A stretch of 28,815 nt of DNA, taken from NCBI GenBank assembly GCA_947375085.1, contig CANCEQ010000012.1, positions 1-28,815 of the forward strand, given 5' to 3'. Positions within the stretch are counted from its first letter, which is position 1; every line of letters starts with the position of its first letter. Of this stretch, positions 7,347 through 16,398 are shown one piece after another. The notes beneath the pieces were generated by a model. It was not told where the DNA came from and searched no databases. It saw nothing but the letters and a program-made list of their open reading frames with translations. The translations under genes and the position numbers were made by a program. This stretch comes from Flavobacteriales bacterium. Its GTDB lineage: Bacteria; Bacteroidota; Bacteroidia; Flavobacteriales; Crocinitomicaceae.

Positions 7347-9113
7347 ATGTGCGGAATTAATTCTATTTTTAATTCGATAGGGGTTACACAAGAACACAAT
7401 CAGATTGTTTATCAAATGAATAATGAGATGGTGTACAGAGGTCCAGACAAACAAGTTGTTTGGAACAATGACAATGTAGTTTTTGGACACAATAGGTTAT
7501 CTATTATAGGTTTAGAGAACGGTGATCAACCCATTTTCAATAAGGACAATACCTTAGCCTTAATTTGTAATGGTGAAATTTACAACTATTTAGAATTAAA
7601 AAAAGAATTAGAAAAAGATGGAATTAAATTCCATACAGAGAGCGATTGTGAAGTAATTTTGTACCTATATGAAAAAATGGGAACTGCTTTTCTATCAAAA
7701 TTAAGAGGTATGTTTGCCTTCTGTTTGTGGGATGATAAGAAAAAGCAATTACTTATTGCGCGCGACCGAATGGGTAAAAAGCCTTTGTATTATGCTAGAG
7801 GAGCAAAAGGAATTGCAATCAGTTCAGAAATAAAAGCTTTAACCAATCATTTTTTAAGTTCTTTTTCCATTAATGAATTTGAAGTCACCAATGCTTTAAA
7901 ATATTCTTACCCTTTAAACACATTGAAGACGGTAATTAATGAAGTGGATAAAGTACAACCAGGTGAGTTTGTCGTTTTTAAAGGTGATTCCATCATTAAA
8001 AAAACTTATTGGTCTATTAATGATATCCAAAAAAAGAGTAAAAATAATTCCTTCAAAGATACTTATGAGGTTCTTCAAACAGCTGTAGACATTCGATTAA
8101 GAAGCGATGTACCCGTGGCGATTTTGTTGAGCAGTGGGATCGATTCTTGTTCGGTTGCTGCGTTAGCAAAACAATCCAGAGAAGAAGTACATGCTATAAC
8201 TGTGGGCTATAAATCGAAAGGTGCTTCTGACGAAAGAGTATTAGCTCAAAAATTTGCCAAAGAAAAAAACATAATCTACCATGAAATTGAATTAGATCAA
8301 CAGGATTTTGAAAATTATTTTGAAGAGTATACATCTGTCATAGATGAGCCAGTTTGCGATATTGCCGCCATTGCTCAATGGGGAATTTATAAAAAAGCAA
8401 AAGAGTTAGGGTTTAAGGTTTTGTTGAGTGGTATTGGTGGAGATGAATTGTTTTATGGTTATCCTGTTCACAGTAAATTAGGAGAAGATTGGACTATTAA
8501 TATGGAAATGAAGAAATTTTTCCCAATCAATAGTTTGAAAGGAAATTTGGCTTTATCTAAGTATGTATTTGACAACAGGAAAGAATTAAATGCATATTTC
8601 AAAAACAGTCTAGAAGCTCTTTTTAGTATGTATTATAAGTCAAATTTTAATTCTTTTATCAAGTCATTTAACACATCTGATTTTGAGTTTATCGATATCG
8701 ATCTAGACTTTTATAACCCTAAAAAAAATGGCACAGAAAATATATATAGTTTTTTATTAAATGAATGGCTGATTAATAATTGTTTTTATCAAACAGACAA
8801 ACTGGCAATGGGAAATTCTGTTGAGGTTAGAGCTCCTTTTGCTGATCATGAATTAATAGAACAAGTTCTGTCCATTCCTTTCAACGAATTGTATTTTCCA
8901 TCGAATCCAAAAGGTTACTTAAAAAATATGATGCAAGCAGATTTGCCAGACTATATTTTAAACATGCCTAAAAAGGGTTTTACTCCGCCCTTAGATTACA
9001 TAGATAGCATCGTCAAGAAATACAATTCTAAATTTTTCAAGTCACCGCTATACGATTACAATCAAGTGCTTACGGATAAAATTTTAAACAACTTCTATGG
9101 AGGGAATAAATAA
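7347..9113 (+). CDS. asnB: Glutamine-dependent asparagine synthase-like amidotransferase (AsnB family)
   Basis: A 588-residue two-domain enzyme. The glutaminase domain starts with MCGI, so Cys2 becomes the N-terminal nucleophile after Met removal; the domain also has RGPD, GHNRLSI and CNGEIYN. The synthase domain from about residue 235 has the PP-loop SSGIDS (262-267, one residue off the common SGGxDS), SGIGGDELFYGY, and a C-terminal KKGFTPP. Known AsnB enzymes adenylate a carboxylate and amidate it with ammonia channelled from glutamine. Homologues inside O-antigen clusters (WbpS type) are thought to amidate uronic acids, which fits here. It starts immediately after the methyltransferase stop and overlaps the next gene by 17 bases. 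A housekeeping asparagine role is possible but less likely in this setting. Confidence 0.9.
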   Translation: MCGINSIFNSIGVTQEHNQIVYQMNNEMVYRGPDKQVVWNNDNVVFGHNRLSIIGLENGDQPIFNKDNTLALICNGEIYNYLELKKELEKDGIKFHTESDCEVILYLYEKMGTAFLSKLRGMFAFCLWDDKKKQLLIARDRMGKKPLYYARGAKGIAISSEIKALTNHFLSSFSINEFEVTNALKYSYPLNTLKTVINEVDKVQPGEFVVFKGDSIIKKTYWSINDIQKKSKNNSFKDTYEVLQTAVDIRLRSDVPVAILLSSGIDSCSVAALAKQSREEVHAITVGYKSKGASDERVLAQKFAKEKNIIYHEIELDQQDFENYFEEYTSVIDEPVCDIAAIAQWGIYKKAKELGFKVLLSGIGGDELFYGYPVHSKLGEDWTINMEMKKFFPINSLKGNLALSKYVFDNRKELNAYFKNSLEALFSMYYKSNFNSFIKSFNTSDFEFIDIDLDFYNPKKNGTENIYSFLLNEWLINNCFYQTDKLAMGNSVEVRAPFADHELIEQVLSIPFNELYFPSNPKGYLKNMMQADLPDYILNMPKKGFTPPLDYIDSIVKKYNSKFFKSPLYDYNQVLTDKILNNFYGGNK

Positions 9114-10845
9114 ATTAGCTCCAATTGTTCTGTTTTGTTATAACAGGCCTTGGCACACTCAACAAACATTGGATGCACTTTCATTAAATGAGTTGGCATC
9201 TTTTTCTGATTTAATCGTGTATTGTGATGGACCCAAAAATGATTCGGATAACAAAACTTTACTAACAATAACTCAAACAAGGAATATAATTAAATCAGAA
9301 AAACGATTTAACTCGATTACAATTGTTGAATCAATAGACAACAAGGGATTAGCTGCATCTATAATAGAAGGGGTGACAGAGGTAGTAAACTCTTATGGAA
9401 AAATCATTGTATTAGAAGATGATATAGTTACCTCTCCTGGGTTTTTAAAATACATGAATGATGCGTTAAATTTTTACCAAAAGGAAGAAAAAGTGATGCA
9501 TGTTAGTGGCTATATGTATCCAATTAATGAAAAATTACCTGAAACATTTTTCATTCGTCCAACTTCATGTTGGGGATGGGGGACATGGAAACGAGCTTGG
9601 AAACACTTTGAAAAGGATGTTGACAAACAAATTACTGAAATTGATAAAAAGAACTTATGGAAAGAATTTACCATCGACTCTTCATATCCATCATTCCAAA
9701 ATCAGTTAATTTTAAATCAAAATGGAGTATTAAATACTTGGGCAATTTTTTGGCAAGCATCTGTTTTTTTAAAAAGAGGTATATCTTTACATCCCTACCC
9801 GAGTTTGGTTCAAAATATTGGTTTTGATGGTTCTGGAGTAAATTGTGATTTGAATTTAAAGAGCCCTTATACTTGGAATAGTTTAGCTACAAGTATTAGT
9901 GTAAAAAAGATAAAATTAAAAGTTGATAAAAAATCATATAATTTATTGAGAGATTACTTTTTAAAACTAAATAATATGAAAAAGGATTTAACAAAAAGAG
10001 ATAAATTCTATCTTTTTAGAAAAATGAAAGTCAATCAATTAAAAGATTTAGTTAAAGTAGTTTTTCAATATAAAAAGCTATCTATTAATTATATTACAAC
10101 TAATAAAAGAATTAATAATGTTGAAGAAATTGAACGTTATAGAGAAGGCAATACTTTTTTTAAAGGAAAAAAGATTAATTACATAGATTTTGCGTCATAT
10201 CAATCTACGTTAAATGAATTGTTTACCCATAAAATATATTCTTTTAAAACTGACAATAAAGCACCAGTAATTATTGATTGTGGGGCGAATATAGGTCTAA
10301 GTATTTTGTTTTTTAAAGAGTTGTATCCTGAATCTAAAATAATTGCCTTCGAAGCTGATCCTAAAGTATTTTCATGCTTAAAAAAGAATGTGGAAGGATT
10401 TAATTTTAATCATATTGAATTAATAAATAAAGCTTTATGGAGTTCAAAGACAACATTGTCTTTTTTTTCTGAAGGAGCTGATGCAGGAAGATTAGACCAA
10501 AATATTAAAGAGCATCAAAATAAAATAGATGTTGAGACAATATGCTTAAGCGAGTATTTACATCAAAAAATCGACTTTTTGAAAATAGATATTGAGGGAG
10601 CAGAATATCAGGTGTTATTAGAATCAAAAGATTTTTTACATAATGTCACCAATTTATTTGTAGAGTATCATTCATTTATTGATCAACCACAACATTTAAG
10701 TCAAATTCTTGATATCTTGAAAAGTTCAGGTTTTAGATATTATATATCTTCAATTGGTGTTAAAAGTAAATACCCTTTCATGTCTAGAGACCAATATTTA
10801 GGTATGGATAATCAGTTAAATATTTTCGCTTTTAGGAATTCATGA
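9097..10845 (+). CDS. Two-domain protein: GT-A glycosyltransferase fused to FkbM methyltransferase
   Basis: A 582-residue fusion. Residues 1-290 form a GT-A glycosyltransferase with PIVLFCYNRPWHTQQTL at the start, YCDGPKND, and VLEDDI (105-110) as the metal-binding DxD-like motif, then SCWGWGTWKRAW. This layout is common in GT2/GNT-I-like proteins of Bacteroidota. Residues from about 335 form an FkbM methyltransferase with IIDCGANIG (392-400), IAFEADP (416-422) and FLKIDIEGAEYQVL. A lysine-rich linker joins them. A single chain that adds a sugar and methylates a sugar could tie the two steps together. The start overlaps asnB by 17 bases. Both domains keep their motifs, so neither looks decayed. 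Confidence 0.85.
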   Translation: MEGINKLAPIVLFCYNRPWHTQQTLDALSLNELASFSDLIVYCDGPKNDSDNKTLLTITQTRNIIKSEKRFNSITIVESIDNKGLAASIIEGVTEVVNSYGKIIVLEDDIVTSPGFLKYMNDALNFYQKEEKVMHVSGYMYPINEKLPETFFIRPTSCWGWGTWKRAWKHFEKDVDKQITEIDKKNLWKEFTIDSSYPSFQNQLILNQNGVLNTWAIFWQASVFLKRGISLHPYPSLVQNIGFDGSGVNCDLNLKSPYTWNSLATSISVKKIKLKVDKKSYNLLRDYFLKLNNMKKDLTKRDKFYLFRKMKVNQLKDLVKVVFQYKKLSINYITTNKRINNVEEIERYREGNTFFKGKKINYIDFASYQSTLNELFTHKIYSFKTDNKAPVIIDCGANIGLSILFFKELYPESKIIAFEADPKVFSCLKKNVEGFNFNHIELINKALWSSKTTLSFFSEGADAGRLDQNIKEHQNKIDVETICLSEYLHQKIDFLKIDIEGAEYQVLLESKDFLHNVTNLFVEYHSFIDQPQHLSQILDILKSSGFRYYISSIGVKSKYPFMSRDQYLGMDNQLNIFAFRNS

Positions 10846-10861
10846 TATTATTAAAACTAAA

Positions 10862-12133
10862 ATGATGAAAATTTTACACATCAATACCGCAACAACAGGC
10901 GGAGCAGCCACTGCGGCTTTGCGTATTCATCAAGGTATGGTCAATCAAGGTCTTGATTCGCATTTTTTGTCATTGAGTAATACTTCATCATCGATTTCTA
11001 ACCATCATGTTTATTCGGGACCAGTTAAAAAAACTAAGCCAGATTATCCAATTTTATCTCTAAAAAACTGGATAAAAGAAAGATTTTTTAAATCATATGA
11101 AAAGGCCCTAGAAATTTATAAAAAGGAGCATGTTAGAAAGCAAAAGATGAGGACGCCTAGCGTTATAAATGGTTTTAATACATTTAGTTTGTTTTCTTAT
11201 CCTGAAACACCTTATGACATTACCGAAACACAAATTTATAGAGATGCAGATATCATTCATTTACATTGGGTAGCTGAGTTTTTAGATTACGCTACTTTTT
11301 TTAAAAAGAATAAAAAACCGATTGTTTGGACCATGCATGATATGAATCCAATTATGGGTGGTTTTCACTATAAGAATGATTTATTAGATAATTTAGAAAC
11401 CCATGAGATAGAAGATAAGCGACTAGAAGAAATTAAAATAGATGCATATAGTAATACGTCTTCTTTGACTATAGTTGCACCATCAAAATGGTTATGTAAA
11501 GAATCAAAAGAGAGTGAGGCTTTTAAAACGAGAGAAGTATTAAATATTCGTTATCGTATTGACCGAACTATTTTCAGGCCAAGAGACAAGCAATTCGCTA
11601 GATCATTATTTCAACTTTCAACAGCAAAAAAAATATTTTTGTTGGCATCTAAAGATTTGAATGATCCACGAAAGGGAATTGATCTCGTACTTCCTATTAT
11701 TGAACACCAAGAAATGCAAGATTGTATTTTTTTATTAGCAGGTTCAAATTTTAAGGGAAAATCATATCCTAATGTTGTTGCTTTAGGCGGAATTCTAGAT
11801 GAACTATTAATGTCCTTGGTTTACAATGCATCTGACTATTTTATTTTATCATCCAGAGAAGATAATTTACCAAATACCATGTTAGAATCAATTGCTTGTG
11901 GAACTCCAATAATTGGTTTTAATATAGGGGATAACCTAGAAATAATCGGGAAAAATAATTGTGGAATTATTTGTGATGATTTAACAACTGATTCTTTGTT
12001 TACAGCTATTAAAAGTGTTTTAAATGACGAGCTTACATTTGATTCAAATTTAATTTCAGAGATAGCTAAAGACCTTTTTTCAGAAGAAAAGATTGTAAAA
12101 GAATATAAAGCGGTTTATGAAAGAATAGTTTGA
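10862..12133 (+). CDS. GT4-family (GT-B fold) glycosyltransferase
   Basis: A 423-residue cytoplasmic GT-B enzyme. The N-terminus KILHINTATTGGAATAALRI is the acceptor-side glycine-rich loop seen in WcaC-like GT4 enzymes, and IIHLHWVAEF follows at about 131-140. The C-terminal half has LASKDLNDPRKGIDLV and the E-x7-E-like donor motif in REDNLPNTMLESIACGTP (E333 and E342). GT4 enzymes retain the anomeric configuration of the NDP-sugar donor. It lies 16 bp after the fusion gene. Met2 (10865) is an equally possible start, since the conserved sequence begins there. The sugar transferred is unknown. Confidence 0.9.
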   Translation: MMKILHINTATTGGAATAALRIHQGMVNQGLDSHFLSLSNTSSSISNHHVYSGPVKKTKPDYPILSLKNWIKERFFKSYEKALEIYKKEHVRKQKMRTPSVINGFNTFSLFSYPETPYDITETQIYRDADIIHLHWVAEFLDYATFFKKNKKPIVWTMHDMNPIMGGFHYKNDLLDNLETHEIEDKRLEEIKIDAYSNTSSLTIVAPSKWLCKESKESEAFKTREVLNIRYRIDRTIFRPRDKQFARSLFQLSTAKKIFLLASKDLNDPRKGIDLVLPIIEHQEMQDCIFLLAGSNFKGKSYPNVVALGGILDELLMSLVYNASDYFILSSREDNLPNTMLESIACGTPIIGFNIGDNLEIIGKNNCGIICDDLTTDSLFTAIKSVLNDELTFDSNLISEIAKDLFSEEKIVKEYKAVYERIV

Positions 12134-12180
12134 ACTGATTAATTACTATTTTTATAATTAAAATGACATAAAAAAATAAA

Positions 12181-13185
12181 ATGATAAAAATAGGGATTGT
12201 AGGTTATGGTTATTGGGGACCAAATTTGGTGCGAAATTTCTCTTGTCAAAAAGATGGAAAAGTAACTGTAATTGCAGAGTCAAGAATTGATAGACATACT
12301 CATATAGCTAAATTATATCCATCTATTTCTATTGTCAACGCTGCCTTTGATTTGATAGTAGATGTGAATGTGGATGCCGTTGTTATCGCGACACCTGTTT
12401 TTTCACATTACCAATTAGCAAAAGCAGCACTGAATGCGGGAAAACATGTGTTACTTGAAAAACCGATGACAGCTTCGGTAGAAGAGTCAAAAGAATTGAT
12501 TGATATAGCTAAAAGAAAGAATTTAGTTTTAATGGTTGATCACACTTTTTTGTATACTGGTGCAGTTCAAAAAATGAAAGAATTAATTGAACAAAGGCAA
12601 TTAGGTAAATTGCAATATTTTGATTCAACACGTATTAATTTGGGATTGTTTCAACCGGATGTAAATGTGTTATGGGATCTAGCTCCTCATGATATCTCAA
12701 TTTTAAATTATCTAGTTAGTAATAAGCCTTATAGCGTAAATGCAACGGGTGTATCTCACACAAATAATGGGATTGAAAATGTGGCTTATATGACTGTTAA
12801 TTATGAAGATAATTTTATAGCTCATTTCAATTGTTCTTGGACTTCACCTGTAAAAGTGAGGTCTACATTAATAGGAGGCGATAGTAAGATGTTGGTTTAT
12901 AACGATTTAGAACCATCTGAAAAAATCCGTATTTATGATACTGGATATAATCATACATCCGACGAAGAAAAAAATAGAATAATGGTTGATTATAGAACTG
13001 GTGATGTTTTTATCCCTAAACTTTCAACTCAGGAAGCTTTGTATGGTGTCGCTTTAGATTTTATAGAAAGTATCTTACATTCAAAAGAACCATTAGCAAA
13101 TGCTGAATTAGGATTGGAGGTTGTAAAAGTGTTAGAAGCTTCTCAAAAATCAATCAAAAGTAAAGGTAAAGAAATCATAATTTAA
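12181..13185 (+). CDS. Gfo/Idh/MocA-family NAD(P)-dependent sugar-nucleotide oxidoreductase (WbpB/WlbA-like)
   Basis: A 334-residue oxidoreductase with a Rossmann N-terminus, GIVGYGYWGPNLVRNF, the family motif EKP (93-95) whose Lys contacts substrate, and NVLWDLAPHDISIL with the catalytic-type His near 170. With the next two genes it makes the same three-enzyme set as WlbA-WlbB-WlbC or WbpB-WbpD-WbpE. There the oxidoreductase converts a UDP-N-acetylhexosaminuronate to its 3-keto form, an aminotransferase adds an amino group, and an acetyltransferase acetylates it. The stop and the next start share one base (TAATG), strong coupling. The 6-dehydrogenase that would make the uronic acid is not in the window, so the substrate assignment is inference. 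Confidence 0.85.
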   Translation: MIKIGIVGYGYWGPNLVRNFSCQKDGKVTVIAESRIDRHTHIAKLYPSISIVNAAFDLIVDVNVDAVVIATPVFSHYQLAKAALNAGKHVLLEKPMTASVEESKELIDIAKRKNLVLMVDHTFLYTGAVQKMKELIEQRQLGKLQYFDSTRINLGLFQPDVNVLWDLAPHDISILNYLVSNKPYSVNATGVSHTNNGIENVAYMTVNYEDNFIAHFNCSWTSPVKVRSTLIGGDSKMLVYNDLEPSEKIRIYDTGYNHTSDEEKNRIMVDYRTGDVFIPKLSTQEALYGVALDFIESILHSKEPLANAELGLEVVKVLEASQKSIKSKGKEIII

Positions 13186-13673
13186 TGGAATTAGTTACGA
13201 TAAATGATCAGACTCAAAGTTTGAATAATGTTCAAATAGGAGAAAATGTTCGAATTTTTAAATTTGTAAATGCTTACGGTTGTTCTATAGATGATAATAG
13301 TAAAGTAGGAACATTTGTTGAAATTCAAAAGGGGGCTACTGTTGGTAAAAATTGTAAAATTTCAAGTCATTCATTTATTTGTGAAGGGGTTCGTATTGAA
13401 GACAATTGTTTCATTGGACATGGTGTAATGTTTACCAATGATTTATTTCCAAGAGCAACAAATTCGGATGGTTCTCAACAAACGGATGAAGATTGGACAT
13501 TAGTTGAAACTTTTGTAAAAAAAGGAGCTTCTATCGGAAGTAACGCAACCATTTTATGTGGGATTACAATAGGTGAAAATGCATTGATTGGAGCTGGCGC
13601 AGTTGTTGTTAAAGATGTCCAAGCAAATTCAGTTGTTGCAGGGAATCCAGCGAAAGAAATAAAAAAAATATGA
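13185..13673 (+). CDS. Left-handed beta-helix N-acetyltransferase (WbpD/WlbB/FdtC-like)
   Basis: A 162-residue hexapeptide-repeat protein with repeated I/V-G-x-x-x-x units. They begin at NNVQIGENVRIFKFVNAYG and run to the end, IGENALIGAGAVVVKDV then VVAGNPAKEIKKI. The insertion GHGVMFTNDLFPRATN is the loop typical of WbpD/WlbB and FdtC/QdtC enzymes, which acetylate the 3-amino group of a nucleotide-linked sugar from acetyl-CoA as trimers. Its position between the oxidoreductase and the DegT aminotransferase supports this. It overlaps the upstream gene by one base; 55 bp separate it from the aminotransferase. Whether the donor is UDP- or dTDP-linked cannot be seen. Confidence 0.88.
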   Translation: MELVTINDQTQSLNNVQIGENVRIFKFVNAYGCSIDDNSKVGTFVEIQKGATVGKNCKISSHSFICEGVRIEDNCFIGHGVMFTNDLFPRATNSDGSQQTDEDWTLVETFVKKGASIGSNATILCGITIGENALIGAGAVVVKDVQANSVVAGNPAKEIKKI

Positions 13674-13728
13674 ATGTTGGATTAGGGATAATCAAACATC
13701 AACCATTCAAAATTAATAATTATTTAAA

Positions 13729-14829
13729 ATGGCAGATAAGATTAATTGCTTGGATTTAAGTGGACAGCACAAACAAATAAAAGCAGAAATTTTTGAGGCT
13801 TTTGAAAAAGTATATGAAAAAACAGCTTTTTCAGGAGGACCTTTCGTTGAAGAATTCGAAAAAAAATTCAGTAATTATGTTGGTTCAAAATATGCAATTG
13901 GTGTTGGAAATGGAACCATTGCCTTGCACTTAGCCATGTTAGCATTAGGTATAGGTGCTGGTGATGAAGTAATAATACCTGCAAATACTTTTATAGCAAC
14001 TTCTTGGGGAGTTTCACATGCTGGAGCAACACCTGTTTTTGTTGATTGTGAATCAGATACTTGGGAAATTGATGCCTCCAAAATTGAAGCAGCAATTACA
14101 CCTAAAACAAAGGCAGTTATTGGAGTTCATTTGTATGGACAACCTTTCGATATTGACGCTGTTAAAACGATTTGTGATAAACATAATTTATTTTTAGTAG
14201 AAGATGCTGCTCAAGCACAGGGTGCTCGATACAAAGGTAATACGGTTGGTGTTTTTGGTGAAATGGCTTGTTTTAGTTTTTACCCAGGTAAAAATTTAGG
14301 TGCTTGTGGAGAAGCAGGCGGAATTTCAACGAATAATGAAGTGTATCAACAGCATCTTCATTCATTAAGAAATCACGGTTCAAAAGAACGTTATTTTCAC
14401 GATGAGATAGGTTATAATTATCGAATGGGTGGATTAGAAGGAGCTTCACTTTCTGTAAAATTAAATTATTTAGAATCCTGGAACAATAAAAGAAGAGAAA
14501 TCGCTAAACAGTACCATCAAGAGATTGTAAATCCAAAAGTAAAATTACAGACAATTCCTACTTACGCAGATGGAGTTCATCACCTTTTTGTTGTAACCGT
14601 TGAAAACAAAGAAGCCTTTGTGAAACATTTAGCGGATAATGATATTAATGCTGCTTACCATTATCCAGTACCATGCCATTTACAGAAAGCATACGCTTCA
14701 TTAGGATACAAAGTAGGAGATTTTCCGAATTCAGAATATTTGGCAGGACATTGTGTTAGTTTACCGATGTATGCTGAATTAACAGAAGAACAAGTATCTC
14801 GAGTGATTAATGCTGTAAATTCATATTAA
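13729..14829 (+). CDS. DegT/DnrJ/EryC1-family sugar aminotransferase (3-amino type, WbpE/WlbC/FdtB-like)
   Basis: A 366-residue PLP-dependent enzyme. NCLDLSGQHKQIK at the start, GNGTIALHLAM, PANTFIATSWGVSHAGA, the PLP-contacting VEDAAQAQGA and FSFYPGKNLGACGEAG, with the Schiff-base Lys at 188, are typical. The start and the SFYPGKNLGA motif are closest, as I recall the families, to enzymes that aminate the 3-keto position (WbpE, FdtB, QdtB). With the preceding oxidoreductase and acetyltransferase it would make a 3-acetamido sugar nucleotide using glutamate as amino donor. It is followed after 4 bases by another acetyltransferase gene. A 4-keto substrate cannot be excluded. Confidence 0.9.
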   Translation: MADKINCLDLSGQHKQIKAEIFEAFEKVYEKTAFSGGPFVEEFEKKFSNYVGSKYAIGVGNGTIALHLAMLALGIGAGDEVIIPANTFIATSWGVSHAGATPVFVDCESDTWEIDASKIEAAITPKTKAVIGVHLYGQPFDIDAVKTICDKHNLFLVEDAAQAQGARYKGNTVGVFGEMACFSFYPGKNLGACGEAGGISTNNEVYQQHLHSLRNHGSKERYFHDEIGYNYRMGGLEGASLSVKLNYLESWNNKRREIAKQYHQEIVNPKVKLQTIPTYADGVHHLFVVTVENKEAFVKHLADNDINAAYHYPVPCHLQKAYASLGYKVGDFPNSEYLAGHCVSLPMYAELTEEQVSRVINAVNSY

Positions 14830-14833
14830 TTCA

Positions 14834-15457
14834 ATGGAGAAATTATTTATATTTCCTTTTAATGGAAATGGTTTGGAAGCATTAAGTTGTATTCAAAATC
14901 AATTTGAATTTATGGGGTTTATTGATGATACAGTTGAAAAACAAGGAATAAATGAATATGGATTTGAAGTATTTGGAAGAGAAATTTTAAATCATTTTCC
15001 AGATGCAAAAATTTTATCTGTTCCAGGAAGTCCAATTAGTTTTAAATTTAGAGACAAAATTATTGAGGGGTTAGAGATTCATCCTGAAAATTTAGCAACT
15101 TTGATTCATCCATCTGCTTCGATTTCTCCATTTGCTAAAATAGGACATAATGTATTAATTATGGCTGGAGTTGTTATAACAGCTAATTCTATTATCGGGA
15201 ATCATGTTTGTATCTTACCAAATACTGTTATTCATCATGATAGCAATGTTGGAGATTATACATTGATTGGATCCAATGTTACTTTAGCAGGTAATTCAGA
15301 AATTGGAAAATATTGTTATATAGGAAGCGGTACAAGTATAATTAATGGGATTCAGATTGGAGATAATACACTGGTAGGTTTGGGTAGTAATGTTATTAAA
15401 TCAGTAAAATCTAACTCTAAAATATTTGGCAATCCAGCGAAAGAAAAAACAGTATAA
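14834..15457 (+). CDS. PglD/NeuD-like sugar O- or N-acyltransferase
   Basis: A 207-residue acyltransferase. The N-terminal alpha/beta domain (about residues 1-85, FIFPFNGNGLEAL then FMGFIDD) matches the nucleotide-sugar binding domain of the PglD/NeuD family. It is followed by left-handed beta-helix repeats (PSASISPFAKIGHNVLIMAG onward) and a closing IFGNPAKEK. VIHHDSNVGD (about 132-140) holds the catalytic His/acidic pair of this family. PglD acetylates UDP-4-amino sugars; NeuD acetylates sialic acids. The Rossmann glycine loop of PglD is replaced by PFNGNG. The gene sits 4 bases after one DegT aminotransferase and two genes before another, so it could serve either. Confidence 0.85.
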   Translation: MEKLFIFPFNGNGLEALSCIQNQFEFMGFIDDTVEKQGINEYGFEVFGREILNHFPDAKILSVPGSPISFKFRDKIIEGLEIHPENLATLIHPSASISPFAKIGHNVLIMAGVVITANSIIGNHVCILPNTVIHHDSNVGDYTLIGSNVTLAGNSEIGKYCYIGSGTSIINGIQIGDNTLVGLGSNVIKSVKSNSKIFGNPAKEKTV

Positions 15458-15462
15458 ATTAA

Positions 15463-16395
15463 ATGAAAATATCTATTATTATTCCGTTTTTGAATGAGAA
15501 AGAAAACATCGTTAAATTGGTTACGACGTTATCTCTATATTTTGAAACAGAAACTCGGTTTGGGGTAGAAGTAATTTTTGTTAACGACGGTTCAACTGAT
15601 AATTCTAAAAAATTATTAATAGAACAAAATCATAAAAATTATTCAAGTAAAATTATTTCCTTTTCTAAAAATTTTGGATCTCATGCAGCTCTAAGAGCAG
15701 GGATTTTAAATTCAAGTGGAGAATATATAACTTTTATGTATGCTGATCTTCAAGACCCTATTCAATTGATTTCTCAACTGTATGATAAGATTGACGAAGG
15801 AAATAATGAAATTATTTGGGCAACAAGAAATACAACTAACAATGGTTTTTTTGAATCTTCTTTTTCAAAAATTTATTCTTCTTTGATGAAAAAATATGTA
15901 TCGAGTTCATATCCTGAAAAGGGCTTTGATATTGTCATGTTTTCGAATAAAATAGCAAAAGTGATTAATGAAAATATTGAAGCAAATTCATCTATTTTTT
16001 TACAAATTCTTACTTTAGGTTTCAAACAAGATTTTATTTTTTATGATAAACAACCTAGAGAAAAAGGTGTTTCAAAATGGACTTTGAGTAAAAAAATTAA
16101 ATTATTTATTGATTCATTTATAGCTTTCTCTTATGCTCCTATTCGTTTTGTAACGATTATTGGTATTACTTTATTTATCTCTGGAATAGGTTTTTCTTTG
16201 TATTTACTGTTTCGAAAGATATTATTTAATGATTTGGTTTCTGGATGGACGATGTTAATTTCAATTCTAACAATTGGCTTTGGGATTACGAATATTTCAT
16301 TGGGTATAATAGCTGAATATTTGTGGAGAACTTTCGACTCATCAAGAAAAAGACCTGTATTTATTATTGACGATATTATTGATTTAAAAAATTAA
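15463..16395 (+). CDS. GtrB/DPM1-like GT2 glycosyltransferase (undecaprenyl-phosphate sugar synthase type)
   Basis: A 310-residue GT2 enzyme. It has ISIIIPFLNEKENI at the start, VIFVNDGSTDNS, FSKNFGSHAALRAG, and YADLQD (93-98) as the metal-binding motif. Then come two C-terminal transmembrane segments (about residues 230-290), as in GtrB, ArnC and DPM1. Such enzymes make a polyprenyl-phosphate-linked monosaccharide on the cytoplasmic face for later use by a GT-C transferase outside. It is 5 bases after the acetyltransferase and 3 bases before the epimerase gene. Two further genes of this type occur at 23751 and 25966. No GtrA-like flippase is visible in the window. Confidence 0.9.
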   Translation: MKISIIIPFLNEKENIVKLVTTLSLYFETETRFGVEVIFVNDGSTDNSKKLLIEQNHKNYSSKIISFSKNFGSHAALRAGILNSSGEYITFMYADLQDPIQLISQLYDKIDEGNNEIIWATRNTTNNGFFESSFSKIYSSLMKKYVSSSYPEKGFDIVMFSNKIAKVINENIEANSSIFLQILTLGFKQDFIFYDKQPREKGVSKWTLSKKIKLFIDSFIAFSYAPIRFVTIIGITLFISGIGFSLYLLFRKILFNDLVSGWTMLISILTIGFGITNISLGIIAEYLWRTFDSSRKRPVFIIDDIIDLKN

Positions 16396-16398
16396 AAA

